Source of the DNA: Isoptericola chiayiensis
GTDB lineage: Bacteria; Actinomycetota; Actinomycetes; Actinomycetales; Cellulomonadaceae
Reading direction: 5' to 3'
Assembly (NCBI RefSeq): GCF_013149805.1
Contig: NZ_JABEZT010000004.1
Coordinates: forward strand, 124,001-188,000
DNA: 64,000 nucleotides
The position numbers and the translations under genes were made by a program. Positions 22,764 through 32,028 of this stretch are shown here, piece by piece. The notes under the pieces were generated by a model, which did no database searches, had not been told where the DNA came from, and saw only the letters and a program-made list of their open reading frames with translations. Numbering within the stretch: the first letter of the stretch is position 1; each line of letters starts with the position of its first letter.

Positions 22764-24287
22764 GTGTCCCGCCGTACCTCTCCCGTGCCCGCCCGCGGCC
22801 GCCTGCGTCGCTGGGTCGGCCTCCTGCTGGTCGGGCTCCTGGTGGTGGGCGCCCCGGCGCCGACGGTCCAGGCCGACGACCTGGACGACCAGCGTGCCGC
22901 CGCCGAGGAGAAGCAGCGCCAGAAGCAGGCCGAGCGGGACAACCTGCAGGAGGAACTGGAGGACACGACCCAGAAGTTCCGGCAGGCGGTCCTCGACCTG
23001 AACGAGGTCGAGGGACGCCTCCCGGTGGCGCAGGCCGAGCTGGCCGAGGCGCAGGCCGAGCTGGCCGAGGCGCGCCGCAAGGCCGAGATCCTGGCGCAGC
23101 GACTGGCCGACGCCGAGGACGAGGAGGAGCAGGTCTCCTCCGAGATCGCGGCCGGGGCCGGCAAGGCGGACGAGGCCCGGTCCGACGTCGTCTCGATGGC
23201 GCGCGAGGCCTACCGGCGCGGCGAGGGGGTCAGCACGCTCGGGCTCGTCACGGGTGCGGAGTCGACCCGAGAGTTCCTCGAGGACCTCACGGTGACATCC
23301 TCCGCGGCGCGCAGCCGGTCGCGGGCGGTGGCCGAGCTCCAGGAGGCCGAGACGGTCGCCCGCAACCAGGAAGCCCGGCTCGTCGCGATCCGCGAGACGA
23401 TCGCCGACCTCAAGGCCGAGGCGGACGCGAACGTCGTCGCGGCGGAGCGCGCCGAGCAGGAGGCCGCCGACCGCAAGGCCGAGGTGGAACGCCTCATCGC
23501 CGAGCAGGAACGGCTCAAGGCCGCGATCGCCGAGCAGCGTGACGACACGATCGCCGAGCTCGAGGAGAACGAGGCCGAGCGCAGCACCCTGGAGTCCCAG
23601 ATCCAGGACATCATCGTCAAGCAGAAGGAGCGGGACCGCCGCCTCGAGGAGGAGCGCAAGCGGCGCGAGGAGGCCGAGCGCAAGCGGCGCGAGGCCGAGG
23701 CCGCGGCGCAGCGCCAGGCCGAGAAGGAAGCCGCCGAGCGTCGGGCAGAGCAGGACTCCGGCTCCTCGAACGGCGGCGGATCCGGTGGCGGTGGCGGAGG
23801 GTCGGGCTCGGGTGGCAGCTCGGGCGGCGGCTCCAGCTCCGGCGGAGGTTCCGGCGGAAGCGGAGGCGAATCGTCGTCGTCCGGCCCGTTCCTGGGCTGG
23901 CCCACCAACTACCGGGTCGTGACCTCCAGCTACGGCATGCGCTACCTGGAGATGTACGGCTACTCGCGGCTGCACGCCGGCACGGACATCCGTTCCTACT
24001 GCGGCACGCCGATCTACGCGGCGCAGAGCGGCTACGTGGAGCAGGCGTACTACGGGTCCAACCCGGGCAACAACGTGCTCATCAACCACGGTCGCCATCA
24101 GGGTGACAGCGTGATGTCGCGGTACCTGCACCTGTCGCGCGACATCGTCTACGTGGGCCAGAAGGTGTCCAAGGGCCAGGTCATCGGCTACTCGGGCAGC
24201 ACGGGCTCCTCGGGGGCGTGCCACCTGCACTTCGAGGTGTACGTCAACGGCAGCACCACCGACCCGATGGGCGGCTGGCTCAACTGA
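22764..24287 (+). CDS. Coiled-coil M23 peptidase (EnvC/NlpD-like FtsEX partner)
   Basis: This 507-aa secreted protein has a signal peptide to about residue 37 (LLLVGLLVVGAPAPTVQADD), a long coiled coil (about 40-330) and a Gly/Ser linker (about 333-373). A C-terminal M23 domain follows. The domain has HAGTDIRSYCGTPIYAAQSG, with the H-x3-D zinc ligands, and HLHFEVYVNG, with the catalytic H-x-H. All metal residues are present, so it can be an active endopeptidase rather than a degenerate activator. Coiled-coil peptidases encoded after FtsEX are pulled into action through FtsX. This start, GTG 22764, lies 6 bp after the ftsX stop. Confidence 0.92.
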   Translation: MSRRTSPVPARGRLRRWVGLLLVGLLVVGAPAPTVQADDLDDQRAAAEEKQRQKQAERDNLQEELEDTTQKFRQAVLDLNEVEGRLPVAQAELAEAQAELAEARRKAEILAQRLADAEDEEEQVSSEIAAGAGKADEARSDVVSMAREAYRRGEGVSTLGLVTGAESTREFLEDLTVTSSAARSRSRAVAELQEAETVARNQEARLVAIRETIADLKAEADANVVAAERAEQEAADRKAEVERLIAEQERLKAAIAEQRDDTIAELEENEAERSTLESQIQDIIVKQKERDRRLEEERKRREEAERKRREAEAAAQRQAEKEAAERRAEQDSGSSNGGGSGGGGGGSGSGGSSGGGSSSGGGSGGSGGESSSSGPFLGWPTNYRVVTSSYGMRYLEMYGYSRLHAGTDIRSYCGTPIYAAQSGYVEQAYYGSNPGNNVLINHGRHQGDSVMSRYLHLSRDIVYVGQKVSKGQVIGYSGSTGSSGACHLHFEVYVNGSTTDPMGGWLN

Positions 24288-24389
24288 CGCCACGCGCGGC
24301 ACGCACGCCGACGGCGAAAACCGGTGGACCGCCGTCGTCGGCCGCGTATCCTGGGACGTCGCGATCCTGCGAACCCGGGAGGAGGGGAC

Positions 24390-24896
24390 GTGTCCAACAA
24401 GGCCAAGGGCGCCAAGAAGAACCAGAAGTCGGCCGACCCGCGTCAGGTCGTGGCGAACAACAAGAAGGCCCGTCACGACTACGTGATCGAGGACGTCCTC
24501 GAGGCGGGCATCGTCCTGTCGGGGACGGAGGTCAAGGCGTTGCGCATGGGTCGCGCGTCGCTGCTGGACGGTTACGTGGCGGTCGACCACGACGAGGCCT
24601 GGCTGGAGAACGTCCACATCCCCGAGTACTTCCAGGGGACCTGGAACAACCACGCGCCCCGACGTCGGCGCAAGCTGCTGCTGCACCGGGACGAGATCGA
24701 CCGGCTCGGCGTGAAGTCCCGGGAGAAGGGGCACACGATCGTCCCGCTGCGGCTGTACTTCCTGGACGGGCGGGCCAAGGTGGAGATCGCGCTGGCCCGC
24801 GGCAAGAAGGAGCACGACAAGCGCCAGGCCCTGCGGGAGAAGCAGGACATGCGCGAGGCGCAGCGTGCGATGCGTCGCCACGAGCTGCTGACGTAG
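24390..24896 (+). CDS. smpB: SsrA-binding protein SmpB
   Basis: This 168-aa RNA-binding protein delivers tmRNA to stalled ribosomes. The OB-fold core has [40 protein letters not shown] and [20 protein letters not shown]. The basic C-terminal tail ([20 protein letters not shown]) enters the ribosomal mRNA channel. GTG at 24390 follows GGGAGGAGGGG. About 10 extra N-terminal residues rich in Lys and Asn precede the usual start of similarity. The gene lies 124 bp upstream of ssrA, the standard neighbourhood. Confidence 0.96.
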   Translation: MSNKAKGAKKNQKSADPRQVVANNKKARHDYVIEDVLEAGIVLSGTEVKALRMGRASLLDGYVAVDHDEAWLENVHIPEYFQGTWNNHAPRRRRKLLLHRDEIDRLGVKSREKGHTIVPLRLYFLDGRAKVEIALARGKKEHDKRQALREKQDMREAQRAMRRHELLT

Positions 24897-25020
24897 GCGG
24901 ACACCGGGGCACGACGACGGCGGGCCGGCGGGAATGTCCGTGCGGGCCGCGCCGTTGATCCACTACGATGGTCGGACCGGTCGGGCAGTCCCGGCCGGTG
25001 CGGATCTTGACAAATCCATA

Positions 25021-25387
25021 GGGGCTGATCGGTTTCGACGGTGGTCGTGCTTCCAGGAGAAGCGGGCCGAGGATGCAGGCTCATCTCGTCAACGCTGCCT
25101 GCGAACTCATAGGTGCCGATAACAAGCGCACCGACTTCGCCCTCGCCGCCTGAGCGAGTCCCGAAGTCCGTGAGCCCGGGTTCGCTCTCGACCCGGTAGC
25201 TCACGTCATCTAGAGAGCCACTGCTCGTCGCCCTCGTCACCGGGGCGGCGGGGACTTTCAGGTGACTGGGCCCGTCCGCACCTTGTCTGCGTGAGTGCGG
25301 GGGCCGAGAAAATCGCAGCAGACTGCGCCCGGAGAAGTCCTGGAAAAGCGCTACCGGACCGGGGTTCGATTCCCCGCAGCTCCACCC
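25021..25387 (+). ncRNA. ssrA: Transfer-messenger RNA (tmRNA)
   Basis: The 5' end GGGGCTGATCGGTTTCGACG is the standard tmRNA start. It pairs with CAGCTCC at 25377-25383 to form the acceptor stem of the tRNA-like domain. GGTTCGATTCC near 25367 is the T-arm. The messenger part reads ADNKRTDFALAA from 25115. The terminal CCA is not fully encoded: after the discriminator A the DNA reads CCC, so CCA must be added or trimmed and repaired. A strong terminator follows directly. Confidence 0.95.
25115..25153 (+). other. tmRNA proteolysis tag reading frame
   Basis: The resume codon GCC at 25115 begins ADNKRTDFALAA, ended by TGA at 25151-25153. The terminal ALAA directs tagged proteins to ClpXP. A preceding unpaired GAACTCATAGGT stretch fits the region that positions the resume codon. 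Confidence 0.9.
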
Positions 25388-25390
25388 CAC

Positions 25391-25428
25391 ACGAGGGCCC
25401 GCACGGCGACAGCCGTGCGGGCCCTCGT
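25391..25428 (+). terminator. Strong hairpin terminator of ssrA
   Basis: A perfect 17-bp stem (25391-25407 with 25412-25428, core GGGCCCGCACGGC) closes a GACA loop 3 bp after the tmRNA 3' end. Only a short T/C-rich run follows, as is common for actinobacterial terminators. Confidence 0.85.
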
Positions 25429-25621
25429 CGTGCCCGGACCCTCGGGCGAGGCCTTCGCCCCCGGGCGTCCGGATCCACACGACCTGCGACGACGTGCCCC
25501 GCCGATGCGCCGCGCGGAGGAATGGTGAATGCTGGACATCCGGCCGGTGTCCCGCGAGTGTGGACCCCTGGCCGCGAGGCAGATCACGAACGGCACGATC
25601 CGGGAGATGAGGGGTTCACCG

Positions 25622-27355
25622 ATGGCCGATCGAGGACTGGATGCTCTGGCGAAACGCCTCGGGCTGAGGACGGACCCGACGATCTTCTTCGTCTCGGCGG
25701 GTCTGATGATCCTCTTCCTGATCGTGCTGCTGGTCTTCCCGGCGCCGATCGGTTCCGCCTTCGGGTCGGCGCGCGAGTGGATCGTGACCAACCTGGGCTG
25801 GTTCTTCATCCTCGGGGTGACGGTCTGGCTCGTGTTCCTCGCCTACGTGGCGCTGAGCCGGTACGGCCACCTGCGCCTGGGCGACGACGACGACCGGCCG
25901 GCGTACGGCAACCTGTCCTGGTTCGCGATGCTGTTCGCCGGTGGCATCGGCACGGTGCTGATGTTCTGGGGCGTCGCCGAGCCGATCTCCCACTTCGGCA
26001 ACCCGCCCTTCGCCGACGTCGAGCCGTACTCGACCGAGGCCGCCGAGGACGCGATGTCGATCTCGTTGTACGACCTGGGCCTGCACACCTGGACGATCTT
26101 CACCCTGCCGGGGCTGGCGTTCGGCTACTTCGTGTACCGGCACAAGCTGCCCCTGCGGGTCAGCTCGGTGTTCTACCCGTTCCTCAAGGACCGCATCTAT
26201 GGCCCGATCGGCAAGACCATCGACATCTTCGCCGTCCTGGGCACCCTGTTCGGCCTGGCGGTCTCGCTGGGTCTGGGCACCTCGCAGATCGGCGCCGGGA
26301 TCAACCACCTGCTGCCGGACGTCGAGAACGACACCTGGCTGCAGGTCGGCATCATCACGGTGCTCACGGCTGTGGCCGTCGGGTCGATCGTCGCGGGCCT
26401 CGACAAGGGCGTCCGGCGGCTGTCGAACATCAACATCCTCATGGCCGTGGGGATCATGGTCTTCATCCTCCTGGCGGGGGACACCGTGTTCCTGCTGCGG
26501 CAGATCCCGCAGTCGATCGGGGTCTACCTGCAGGACCTGACCGGTCTGGCGTTCTGGAACGACGCGATGTCGCCCTTCACGAAGGAAGGCGGCTGGGGCT
26601 GGCAGGGTGACTGGACCGTCTTCTACTGGGCGTGGACGGTGACCTGGGCGCCGTTCATGGGCGTGTTCCTGGCCCGCATCTCGCGGGGCCGCACGATCCG
26701 CCAGTTCATCGCCGGGGTGCTGCTCGCCCCGACGCTGTTCACGATCGTGTGGTTCGTGGTCTTCGGCTGGTCGGCGATGGAGCTGGACGGCATCGGCGGT
26801 TCGGGCGGTGAGATCTCCGCGGCGGTCGCGGACGACGTCGCCCTGGCGATGTTCACCTTCTTCGAACAGTTCCCCGCGGCGACGCTGGTGTCCGGCATCG
26901 CCGTGGTGGTGGTGGCGCTGTTCTTCGCGACGTCGTCGGACTCCGCGTCCCTCGTGGTGGACATGCTCTGCGTCGGGACGCCGGACGCCGGGCCGACGCG
27001 CCAGCGCGTCTTCTGGGGCGTCAGCGAGGGCGGGCTCGCCGCGTCGCTGATCATCCTCGGCGGGGTGACCGACGCCGACGGGCTGGCGGCGCTCCAACAG
27101 GTGATCACCGTGATCGGCCTGCCGATCTTCATCCTCGTGTTCGTGATGGTCTTCAGTCTGCTCAAGGGGTTGCACTCGGAGAAGCGGGCGGCCGTGGAGG
27201 CCCAGTTCGCCGGCGTGCTCGAGAAGGCCGGTCAGGGACGCGGGCGGCCCAAGGTCGCCGGGATGAAGCGGACCCGGACACGGTCGTCGGAGTCGACGAT
27301 GACCGCGCCGACCCCGGCGGTGCCGGAGGAGGAGCAGAGCTCCGACCAGTCCTGA
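25622..27355 (+). CDS. BCCT family betaine/choline/carnitine transporter
   Basis: This 577-aa membrane protein has 12 predicted helices. FGLAVSLGLGTSQIGAG (helix 5 region) and WTVTWAPFMGVFLARISRGR (helix 8 region, with aromatic substrate-box residues) are BCCT signatures. These sodium- or proton-coupled carriers import glycine betaine, ectoine, choline or carnitine, mostly for osmoprotection. The C-terminal tail of about 60 residues is charged, as in osmoregulated BetP/BetT types. The ATG at 25622 has GAGGGG 9 nt upstream. An ATG at 25607 is possible. Substrate is not determined. The 193-bp gap after the ssrA terminator shows no other feature. Confidence 0.9.
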   Translation: MADRGLDALAKRLGLRTDPTIFFVSAGLMILFLIVLLVFPAPIGSAFGSAREWIVTNLGWFFILGVTVWLVFLAYVALSRYGHLRLGDDDDRPAYGNLSWFAMLFAGGIGTVLMFWGVAEPISHFGNPPFADVEPYSTEAAEDAMSISLYDLGLHTWTIFTLPGLAFGYFVYRHKLPLRVSSVFYPFLKDRIYGPIGKTIDIFAVLGTLFGLAVSLGLGTSQIGAGINHLLPDVENDTWLQVGIITVLTAVAVGSIVAGLDKGVRRLSNINILMAVGIMVFILLAGDTVFLLRQIPQSIGVYLQDLTGLAFWNDAMSPFTKEGGWGWQGDWTVFYWAWTVTWAPFMGVFLARISRGRTIRQFIAGVLLAPTLFTIVWFVVFGWSAMELDGIGGSGGEISAAVADDVALAMFTFFEQFPAATLVSGIAVVVVALFFATSSDSASLVVDMLCVGTPDAGPTRQRVFWGVSEGGLAASLIILGGVTDADGLAALQQVITVIGLPIFILVFVMVFSLLKGLHSEKRAAVEAQFAGVLEKAGQGRGRPKVAGMKRTRTRSSESTMTAPTPAVPEEEQSSDQS

Positions 27356-27402
27356 GCCGAGCGGGCCGGGAGCGCCGCGGCCGGCGTGTGGCGTCGAAAA
27401 CG

Positions 27403-27417
27403 TAGGAAAGGTTCCTA
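27403..27417. promoter_or_regulatory. Operator-like palindrome upstream of the GH20 operon
   Basis: TAGGAA-AGG-TTCCTA is a 6-bp inverted repeat 8 bp before the -10 TAGGGT (27425-27430). AGGAA/TTCCT palindromes with a short A/G spacer resemble sites of actinobacterial ROK-family sugar repressors. A ROK regulator is encoded at 33614-34765. The link is inferred. Confidence 0.55.
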
Positions 27418-27437
27418 ATTCGGCTAGGGTGTGGTCC

Positions 27438-29228
27438 GTGTCTCACACACCGCCGACGACGACGGTCCCCACCGTTCCTGCCCCGGCCGAGGGCGCGCTG
27501 CACCCGGGAGAGCTCGTGCTCGGGGACGGCACCCGCGTCCGGGCCCATCCGACGCTGCGACCCGCCGCGGACCGGTGGCGCCGCGCCACCGAAGAGGCTT
27601 TCGACGTCGCCCTGGTCCCGGCCGACCCCGCCGCCCCGGACGACGGCGCGCCGGAGACCCCGGACAGCAGCCCGCGGGCCGAGGTCCGGTTCGACCTGGA
27701 CCCCGGCCTCGACCCGGGCGGCTACACCGTGGAGATCGGCGACGGCGGAGCGGTGGTCGCCGCGAGTGACCTGGCGGGTGCGCACGCAGCGGGTCAGACG
27801 CTGCGCCAGCTCGCCGGGGCGCCGGCGTTCCGGCGCGCCCCGGCCCACGGGGGCGGCCCCGTGCTCCCGCACCTCGCGCTGCGGGACGCCCCGGCCCACG
27901 CCTGGCGCGGCGTCCTCCTCGACGTCGCGCGGCACTTCCTGCCCAAGGCGGACGTGCTGCGGTTCGTCGACCTGGCCGCGGCCCACCACCTCAACGTGCT
28001 GCAGCTCCACCTCACCGACGACCAGGGCTGGCGGGTCGAGTCCCGCCGCCACCCGCGCCTGCACGAGGTCGGCTCCTGGCGACGCGAGTCCACCGTCGGC
28101 ACGTGGCGCACCGGACGGCGGGACGGTCGTCCGCACGGCGGCTACTACACGCAGGACGACCTGCGCGAGATCGACGCCTATGCCCGGGCCCGAGGGGTGC
28201 TGGTGATCCCCGAGATCGACCTGCCCGGGCACGTGCAGGCCGTCCTGGCCGCCTACCCGCACCTGGCGGCCCGGCGCGGCGAGCACGAGGTCTCCACGAC
28301 GTGGGGGATCAGCGACGACGTGCTGGACCCGTCGGACGAGGCGCTGGCGTTCTGCACCGACGTGCTCGACGAGGTCTGCGCGGTGTTCGCGGGGCCCTTC
28401 GTCGCGCTCGGTGGCGACGAGGTGCCGACCACGGCCTGGCGGGAGCGGCCCGACATCGTCGAGCGGGCCGCGGCCCTGGGGCTGGCGCGCTCCGGCGTGG
28501 ACGGCACCGACGGCGTGGCGCGCCTCGCCGGGTGGTTCCTCGCGCGGCTCGCCGACCATCTGCGCACGCGCGGTCGCCGCGCCGTGGTCTGGGACGAGGC
28601 GTTCGGCCCCGACCTGCCGACGGACGCCGTCGTCGTGTGCTGGCGGGGCCACGCCGTCGCGCTGGACGCGATGGCCGCGGGCCACGACGTCGTCCTCGCG
28701 CCGGAGCAGGAGGTCTACCTGGACCACCGCGCCGGCGACGGCGACTCCGAGCCGGTGCCGGTCGGGTTCGTGCGCACCACCCGGGACGTCTACGCGTTCG
28801 ACCCGCTGCCGTCCGCGCTGCTCGAGGACCGCGGCGTCACGCCGGGCGCGCTGCCCGGTCGGCTCCTCGGGGCGCAGGCGCAGGTGTGGAGCGAGCACCT
28901 CGACAGCGCGCGACGGGTCGACTACGCCGCGTTCCCGCGGCTGGCAGCCTTCGCCGAGGCCGTGTGGACCACCGACCCCGCGTCCCGCGCACCGGGGTCG
29001 GCGGCGTCGGCGGAGTTCCTCGCCCGTCTCGAGGACGCCCACCTTCCCCGGCTGGCGGCGGCGGGCGTCGAGTACCGGCCGCCGGCAGGTCCGCACCCGT
29101 GGCAGCAGCGCCCCGGGGTGGCCGGCCACCCGCGCGACCTCGCCGCCGAGCGGGCGGCCGCCGGCTGGACCGGGATGGGCGGCTGGGTGCCGGGCCGCGA
29201 CGGCGCCGAGCCGGAGACGGCCTCGTGA
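27438..29228 (+). CDS. GH20 beta-N-acetylhexosaminidase
   Basis: This 596-aa protein belongs to glycoside hydrolase family 20, which removes terminal GlcNAc (or GalNAc) from chito-oligosaccharides using the substrate acetamido group. A GH20b-like N-terminal domain (about 60-140) precedes the TIM barrel. LLDVARHFLP, LHLTDDQGWRVESRRHP, LVIPEIDLPGHVQAVLAAYP and the catalytic D-E pair in ALGGDEVPTTAW (about residues 327-328) are present. No signal peptide is evident, so it probably acts inside the cell on imported oligosaccharides. The GTG at 27438 lies 7 nt after TAGGGT. It starts a four-gene operon and overlaps the next gene by 4 nt. Confidence 0.92.
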   Translation: MSHTPPTTTVPTVPAPAEGALHPGELVLGDGTRVRAHPTLRPAADRWRRATEEAFDVALVPADPAAPDDGAPETPDSSPRAEVRFDLDPGLDPGGYTVEIGDGGAVVAASDLAGAHAAGQTLRQLAGAPAFRRAPAHGGGPVLPHLALRDAPAHAWRGVLLDVARHFLPKADVLRFVDLAAAHHLNVLQLHLTDDQGWRVESRRHPRLHEVGSWRRESTVGTWRTGRRDGRPHGGYYTQDDLREIDAYARARGVLVIPEIDLPGHVQAVLAAYPHLAARRGEHEVSTTWGISDDVLDPSDEALAFCTDVLDEVCAVFAGPFVALGGDEVPTTAWRERPDIVERAAALGLARSGVDGTDGVARLAGWFLARLADHLRTRGRRAVVWDEAFGPDLPTDAVVVCWRGHAVALDAMAAGHDVVLAPEQEVYLDHRAGDGDSEPVPVGFVRTTRDVYAFDPLPSALLEDRGVTPGALPGRLLGAQAQVWSEHLDSARRVDYAAFPRLAAFAEAVWTTDPASRAPGSAASAEFLARLEDAHLPRLAAAGVEYRPPAGPHPWQQRPGVAGHPRDLAAERAAAGWTGMGGWVPGRDGAEPETAS

Positions 29229-30877
29229 GCAGGGGAGCCGTGGACGTGGTCCGGGGCGTCGTGCTGCCGCGGCCCGACGGCGGAACGACCGCCCCGATGG
29301 ACCTGCACCTGGCCGGTGGCCGGGTCGGGACGGTGGTGCCGTCGTCGGGCACCCGGGGGAACAGCACCTCCGGGCGCGTCCTGGACGCCGGGGGACGGCT
29401 CGCCCTGCCCGGCCTCGTCGACGCGCACGTCCACGCCGGCGGGGCCGTGCTCGACGCCGGCGTGCAGCACGCCCTGCTGCGCCAGGGCGTGACCGCCGTC
29501 GTCACCGGGGCCGACGGCGTGGGGTTCGCGCCGTCCGACCGCACGGCCTACGAGTGGGCCTGCGGGTACTTCGCCGGGATCGACGGGGAGCACCCGCGCT
29601 TCTCGGGCGGCACGCTGGCCCAGCTCCTGGCCACGTACGACGGCGCGACGGCGGTGAACGTGGCGGCGCTCGTGCCGCACGGGACCGTGCGGCGGCTGGT
29701 CGTGGGCACCGAGCAGCGCCCGGCCCGGCCCGCCGAGGTCGACCGCATGGTGCGGGTGGCGCGGCAGGCGTTCGCCGAGGGTGCGGTCGGCCTGTCCACC
29801 GGCCTGGAGTACGTGCCGGCGGCCTGGGCCGACGAGGCCGAGCTGGTCGCGCTCGCCAGGGTCGCCGCCGAGCACGGGCTGCCGCACGTCTCGCACATGC
29901 GCGGCTACGAGGCCGCTGCCGTCCCGGCGCTGGCCGAGCTGTTCCGCCTCGCCGCGGCCTCCGGCGTCGCGACCCACGTGTCCCACCTGCACGGGCCCGC
30001 CGCGGCGATCACGGGCGTGCTCGACGACGCCCGCGCCGGAGGGCTCGACGTCACCTTCGACTCCTACCCCTACCTGCAGGGCAGCTCGATCCTCGCGATG
30101 GTCGCCCTGCCGACCTGGCTCCCGCTGGCCGACCCGGACGCCACGATCGCGGCGCTCGACGCCCCCGCCCTGGCCCGCCGCCTGCGCGACCACCTGGCCG
30201 GCCTCGACGACCTGTGGCACCGCGTCACCCTCGCCTGGGTGCCGGGCCTCGACCCGGACGAGGGCGACGTCGCCGGTCGGCGCCTCGTGGACGTCGCCGC
30301 CCGCTGGGGCGTCGCCCCCGCGGACGCCGCGCTGCGCGTCCTGCGCGCGTCACGCCTGCGCGCCGCCTGCGTGTTCGCCCAGCCCGACACCAACGACGCC
30401 GACGCCGTGCGCACCCTGGCCAACCACCCCGCGCACCTGGGCGGCTCGGACGCCATCTACCAGCCCGTCGGCGCCGGGGCCTGCGCCGGCCGCCCGCACC
30501 CGCGCGGGTGGGGCGCCTTCGCGCGCTTCCTCGCCGAGCACGTGCGGACCGGCGGCGACTGGACGTGGCACGACGCCGTGGAGCACCTGTCCGCCCGCGC
30601 CGCCCGCCGCTTCGGGCTGGCAGATCGGGGCAGCCTCGAGGCCGGGTCCGTCGCCGACGTCGTGCTCGTCGACCCCCTCGCGGTCGCCGACCGGGCCACC
30701 TACGACCGGCCCCGCACACCCGCCGTCGGCATCGACGACGTCCTCGTCGCCGGCGTCCCGGTGCTGACCCACGGCGAGCTCACCGGGCGACGGCCCGGCC
30801 GCGGGCTGCGACCGTCCGTCCGCGCCGGCCACCCCACGCCCCCGGCCGTGCCGGCCGGGACGGAAGGAGCACCATGA
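29225..30877 (+). CDS. D-aminoacylase-type amidohydrolase (candidate N-acetylglucosaminate deacetylase)
   Basis: This 550-aa amidohydrolase is of the D-aminoacylase/N-acyl-D-amino-acid deacylase group. GLVDAHVHAGG (about residue 62-72) holds the HxH metal ligands, HVSHMRGYEA and THVSHLHGP give further His, and GGSDAIYQP supplies the Asp. The end SLEAGSVADVVLVDP is the typical amidohydrolase closing strand. In this operon the likely substrate is an N-acetylated amino-sugar acid rather than a free D-amino acid, since N-acetyl-D-glucosaminate is chemically an N-acyl-D-amino acid. This assignment comes from context. GTG 29225 overlaps the GH20 stop. Confidence 0.75.
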   Translation: MSRGAVDVVRGVVLPRPDGGTTAPMDLHLAGGRVGTVVPSSGTRGNSTSGRVLDAGGRLALPGLVDAHVHAGGAVLDAGVQHALLRQGVTAVVTGADGVGFAPSDRTAYEWACGYFAGIDGEHPRFSGGTLAQLLATYDGATAVNVAALVPHGTVRRLVVGTEQRPARPAEVDRMVRVARQAFAEGAVGLSTGLEYVPAAWADEAELVALARVAAEHGLPHVSHMRGYEAAAVPALAELFRLAAASGVATHVSHLHGPAAAITGVLDDARAGGLDVTFDSYPYLQGSSILAMVALPTWLPLADPDATIAALDAPALARRLRDHLAGLDDLWHRVTLAWVPGLDPDEGDVAGRRLVDVAARWGVAPADAALRVLRASRLRAACVFAQPDTNDADAVRTLANHPAHLGGSDAIYQPVGAGACAGRPHPRGWGAFARFLAEHVRTGGDWTWHDAVEHLSARAARRFGLADRGSLEAGSVADVVLVDPLAVADRATYDRPRTPAVGIDDVLVAGVPVLTHGELTGRRPGRGLRPSVRAGHPTPPAVPAGTEGAP

Positions 30878-32028
30878 GGATCGACGACCCCGGCCGGTCC
30901 TGGCCGCTGCTCACCCTGGACGACGCCGCCGTGACGCACAACGTCGCCACGGTGGCCGACGTCGTCGCCCGCCACGGCGCCGAGCACGCACCGCACGTCA
31001 AGACCCACCTGTCCCGCGAGCTGTGGCAGCGTCAGCGCGACGCCGGTGCCTGGGGCGCGACCGTCGCGACGCCCGCCCAGCTGCGCACCGTCGTCGGCTG
31101 GGGGAGCGCGCCACGGATCCTGCTGGCCAACGAGCTCGTCGACCCGCGCGACGCCGCCTGGCTGCGCACCATCCTCGACGCGGCCCGCGCCGAGGAGGTG
31201 TGGGTCTACGTCGACTCGCCGACCGGAGTCGACGTGCTGCGCCGGGCCTTCGACGGCGCCGACCACCGGCGCCTCGGCGTGCTGGTCGAGCTCGGCGTGC
31301 CCGGCGGCCGCACCGGGGTGCGCGGCGTCGCCGAGGCGGCGGCGCTCGCGGGCGCGGTGGCGGAGGCCGGGCTGCGGCTCGTGGGCGTGGCCGGCTACGA
31401 GGGCCCCGTGGCCGGCAGCACCGACGGCGCCGGCCTGCAGGCCGTGGGCGCCTGGTGCCGCCGGCTGCGCGAGGCGGGCGCCGCCGTCGCCGGCCTGGTG
31501 GACGACGAGGTGGTGCTCTCGGCCGGGGGCAGCGCCTTCGCCGACGTGGTGCTGGCCGAGCTGACCGCGGCGTCGGGCGCGCGCGTCGTGCTGCGGTCCG
31601 GGGCGTACCTGACGCACGACCACGGGCACTACCGCCGCACCGACCCGTGGACCCGGCTCGGCACCGCGCCGCTGCGCCCGGCGATCACCGTGCACGCCGC
31701 GGTGCTCTCCACGCCCGAGGCGGGCCTGGCGGTCTGCGGGATGGGCCGCCGGGACGTGTCCTTCGACCTTGACCTGCCGGTGCCGCTGCACGTGCGCACG
31801 ACGGACGACGCCGGCCGGCTGGGTGCCGTGCGGCCCCTCGACGCGCACGTGACCGCCCTCGACGACCAGCACGCCTACCTGCGCACCGACGACGCGCTCA
31901 CGCCGGGTGACGTCGTCGCCTTCGGGATCTCCCACCCGTGCACCACGTTCGACAAGTACCGCACCGGGTTGCTCACCGACGGCGACGTCGTCGTGGGCAC
32001 CCTGACCTTCGACCTGCAGGAGAAGTGA
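30874..32028 (+). CDS. PLP-dependent D-amino-acid dehydratase/deaminase-like enzyme
   Basis: This 384-aa fold-type III PLP enzyme belongs to the alanine racemase-like D-threonine aldolase / D-serine dehydratase family. The Schiff-base lysine is probably K43 in HAPHVKTHLSREL. The C-terminal SHPCT (H354, C356) is the metal-binding pair that activates the beta-hydroxyl. Such enzymes eliminate water from 3-hydroxy-D-amino acids. D-glucosaminate is one, and would give 2-keto-3-deoxygluconate and ammonia. Translation is coupled: ATG overlaps the previous stop by 4 nt. The substrate is inferred from the neighbours. D-serine or D-threonine remain possible. Confidence 0.75.
   Translation: MRIDDPGRSWPLLTLDDAAVTHNVATVADVVARHGAEHAPHVKTHLSRELWQRQRDAGAWGATVATPAQLRTVVGWGSAPRILLANELVDPRDAAWLRTILDAARAEEVWVYVDSPTGVDVLRRAFDGADHRRLGVLVELGVPGGRTGVRGVAEAAALAGAVAEAGLRLVGVAGYEGPVAGSTDGAGLQAVGAWCRRLREAGAAVAGLVDDEVVLSAGGSAFADVVLAELTAASGARVVLRSGAYLTHDHGHYRRTDPWTRLGTAPLRPAITVHAAVLSTPEAGLAVCGMGRRDVSFDLDLPVPLHVRTTDDAGRLGAVRPLDAHVTALDDQHAYLRTDDALTPGDVVAFGISHPCTTFDKYRTGLLTDGDVVVGTLTFDLQEK

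Noticed and set aside
20718-24881. Very long minus-strand open frame (over 1300 codons) opposite ftsE-ftsX-peptidase-smpB
   Set aside because: It is the shadow of four well-recognised plus-strand genes in GC-rich DNA. The product is low-complexity Arg/Gly/His-rich and matches nothing.
27429-27437. GTG at 27429 as the start of the hexosaminidase
   Set aside because: It overlaps the -10 box TAGGGT (27425-27430). GTG 27438 gives the standard 7-nt spacing.
29225-30877. Annotation of the amidohydrolase as NagA (GlcNAc-6-P deacetylase)
   Set aside because: Length (550 aa) and motifs fit the D-aminoacylase group, and NagA signature segments are absent.
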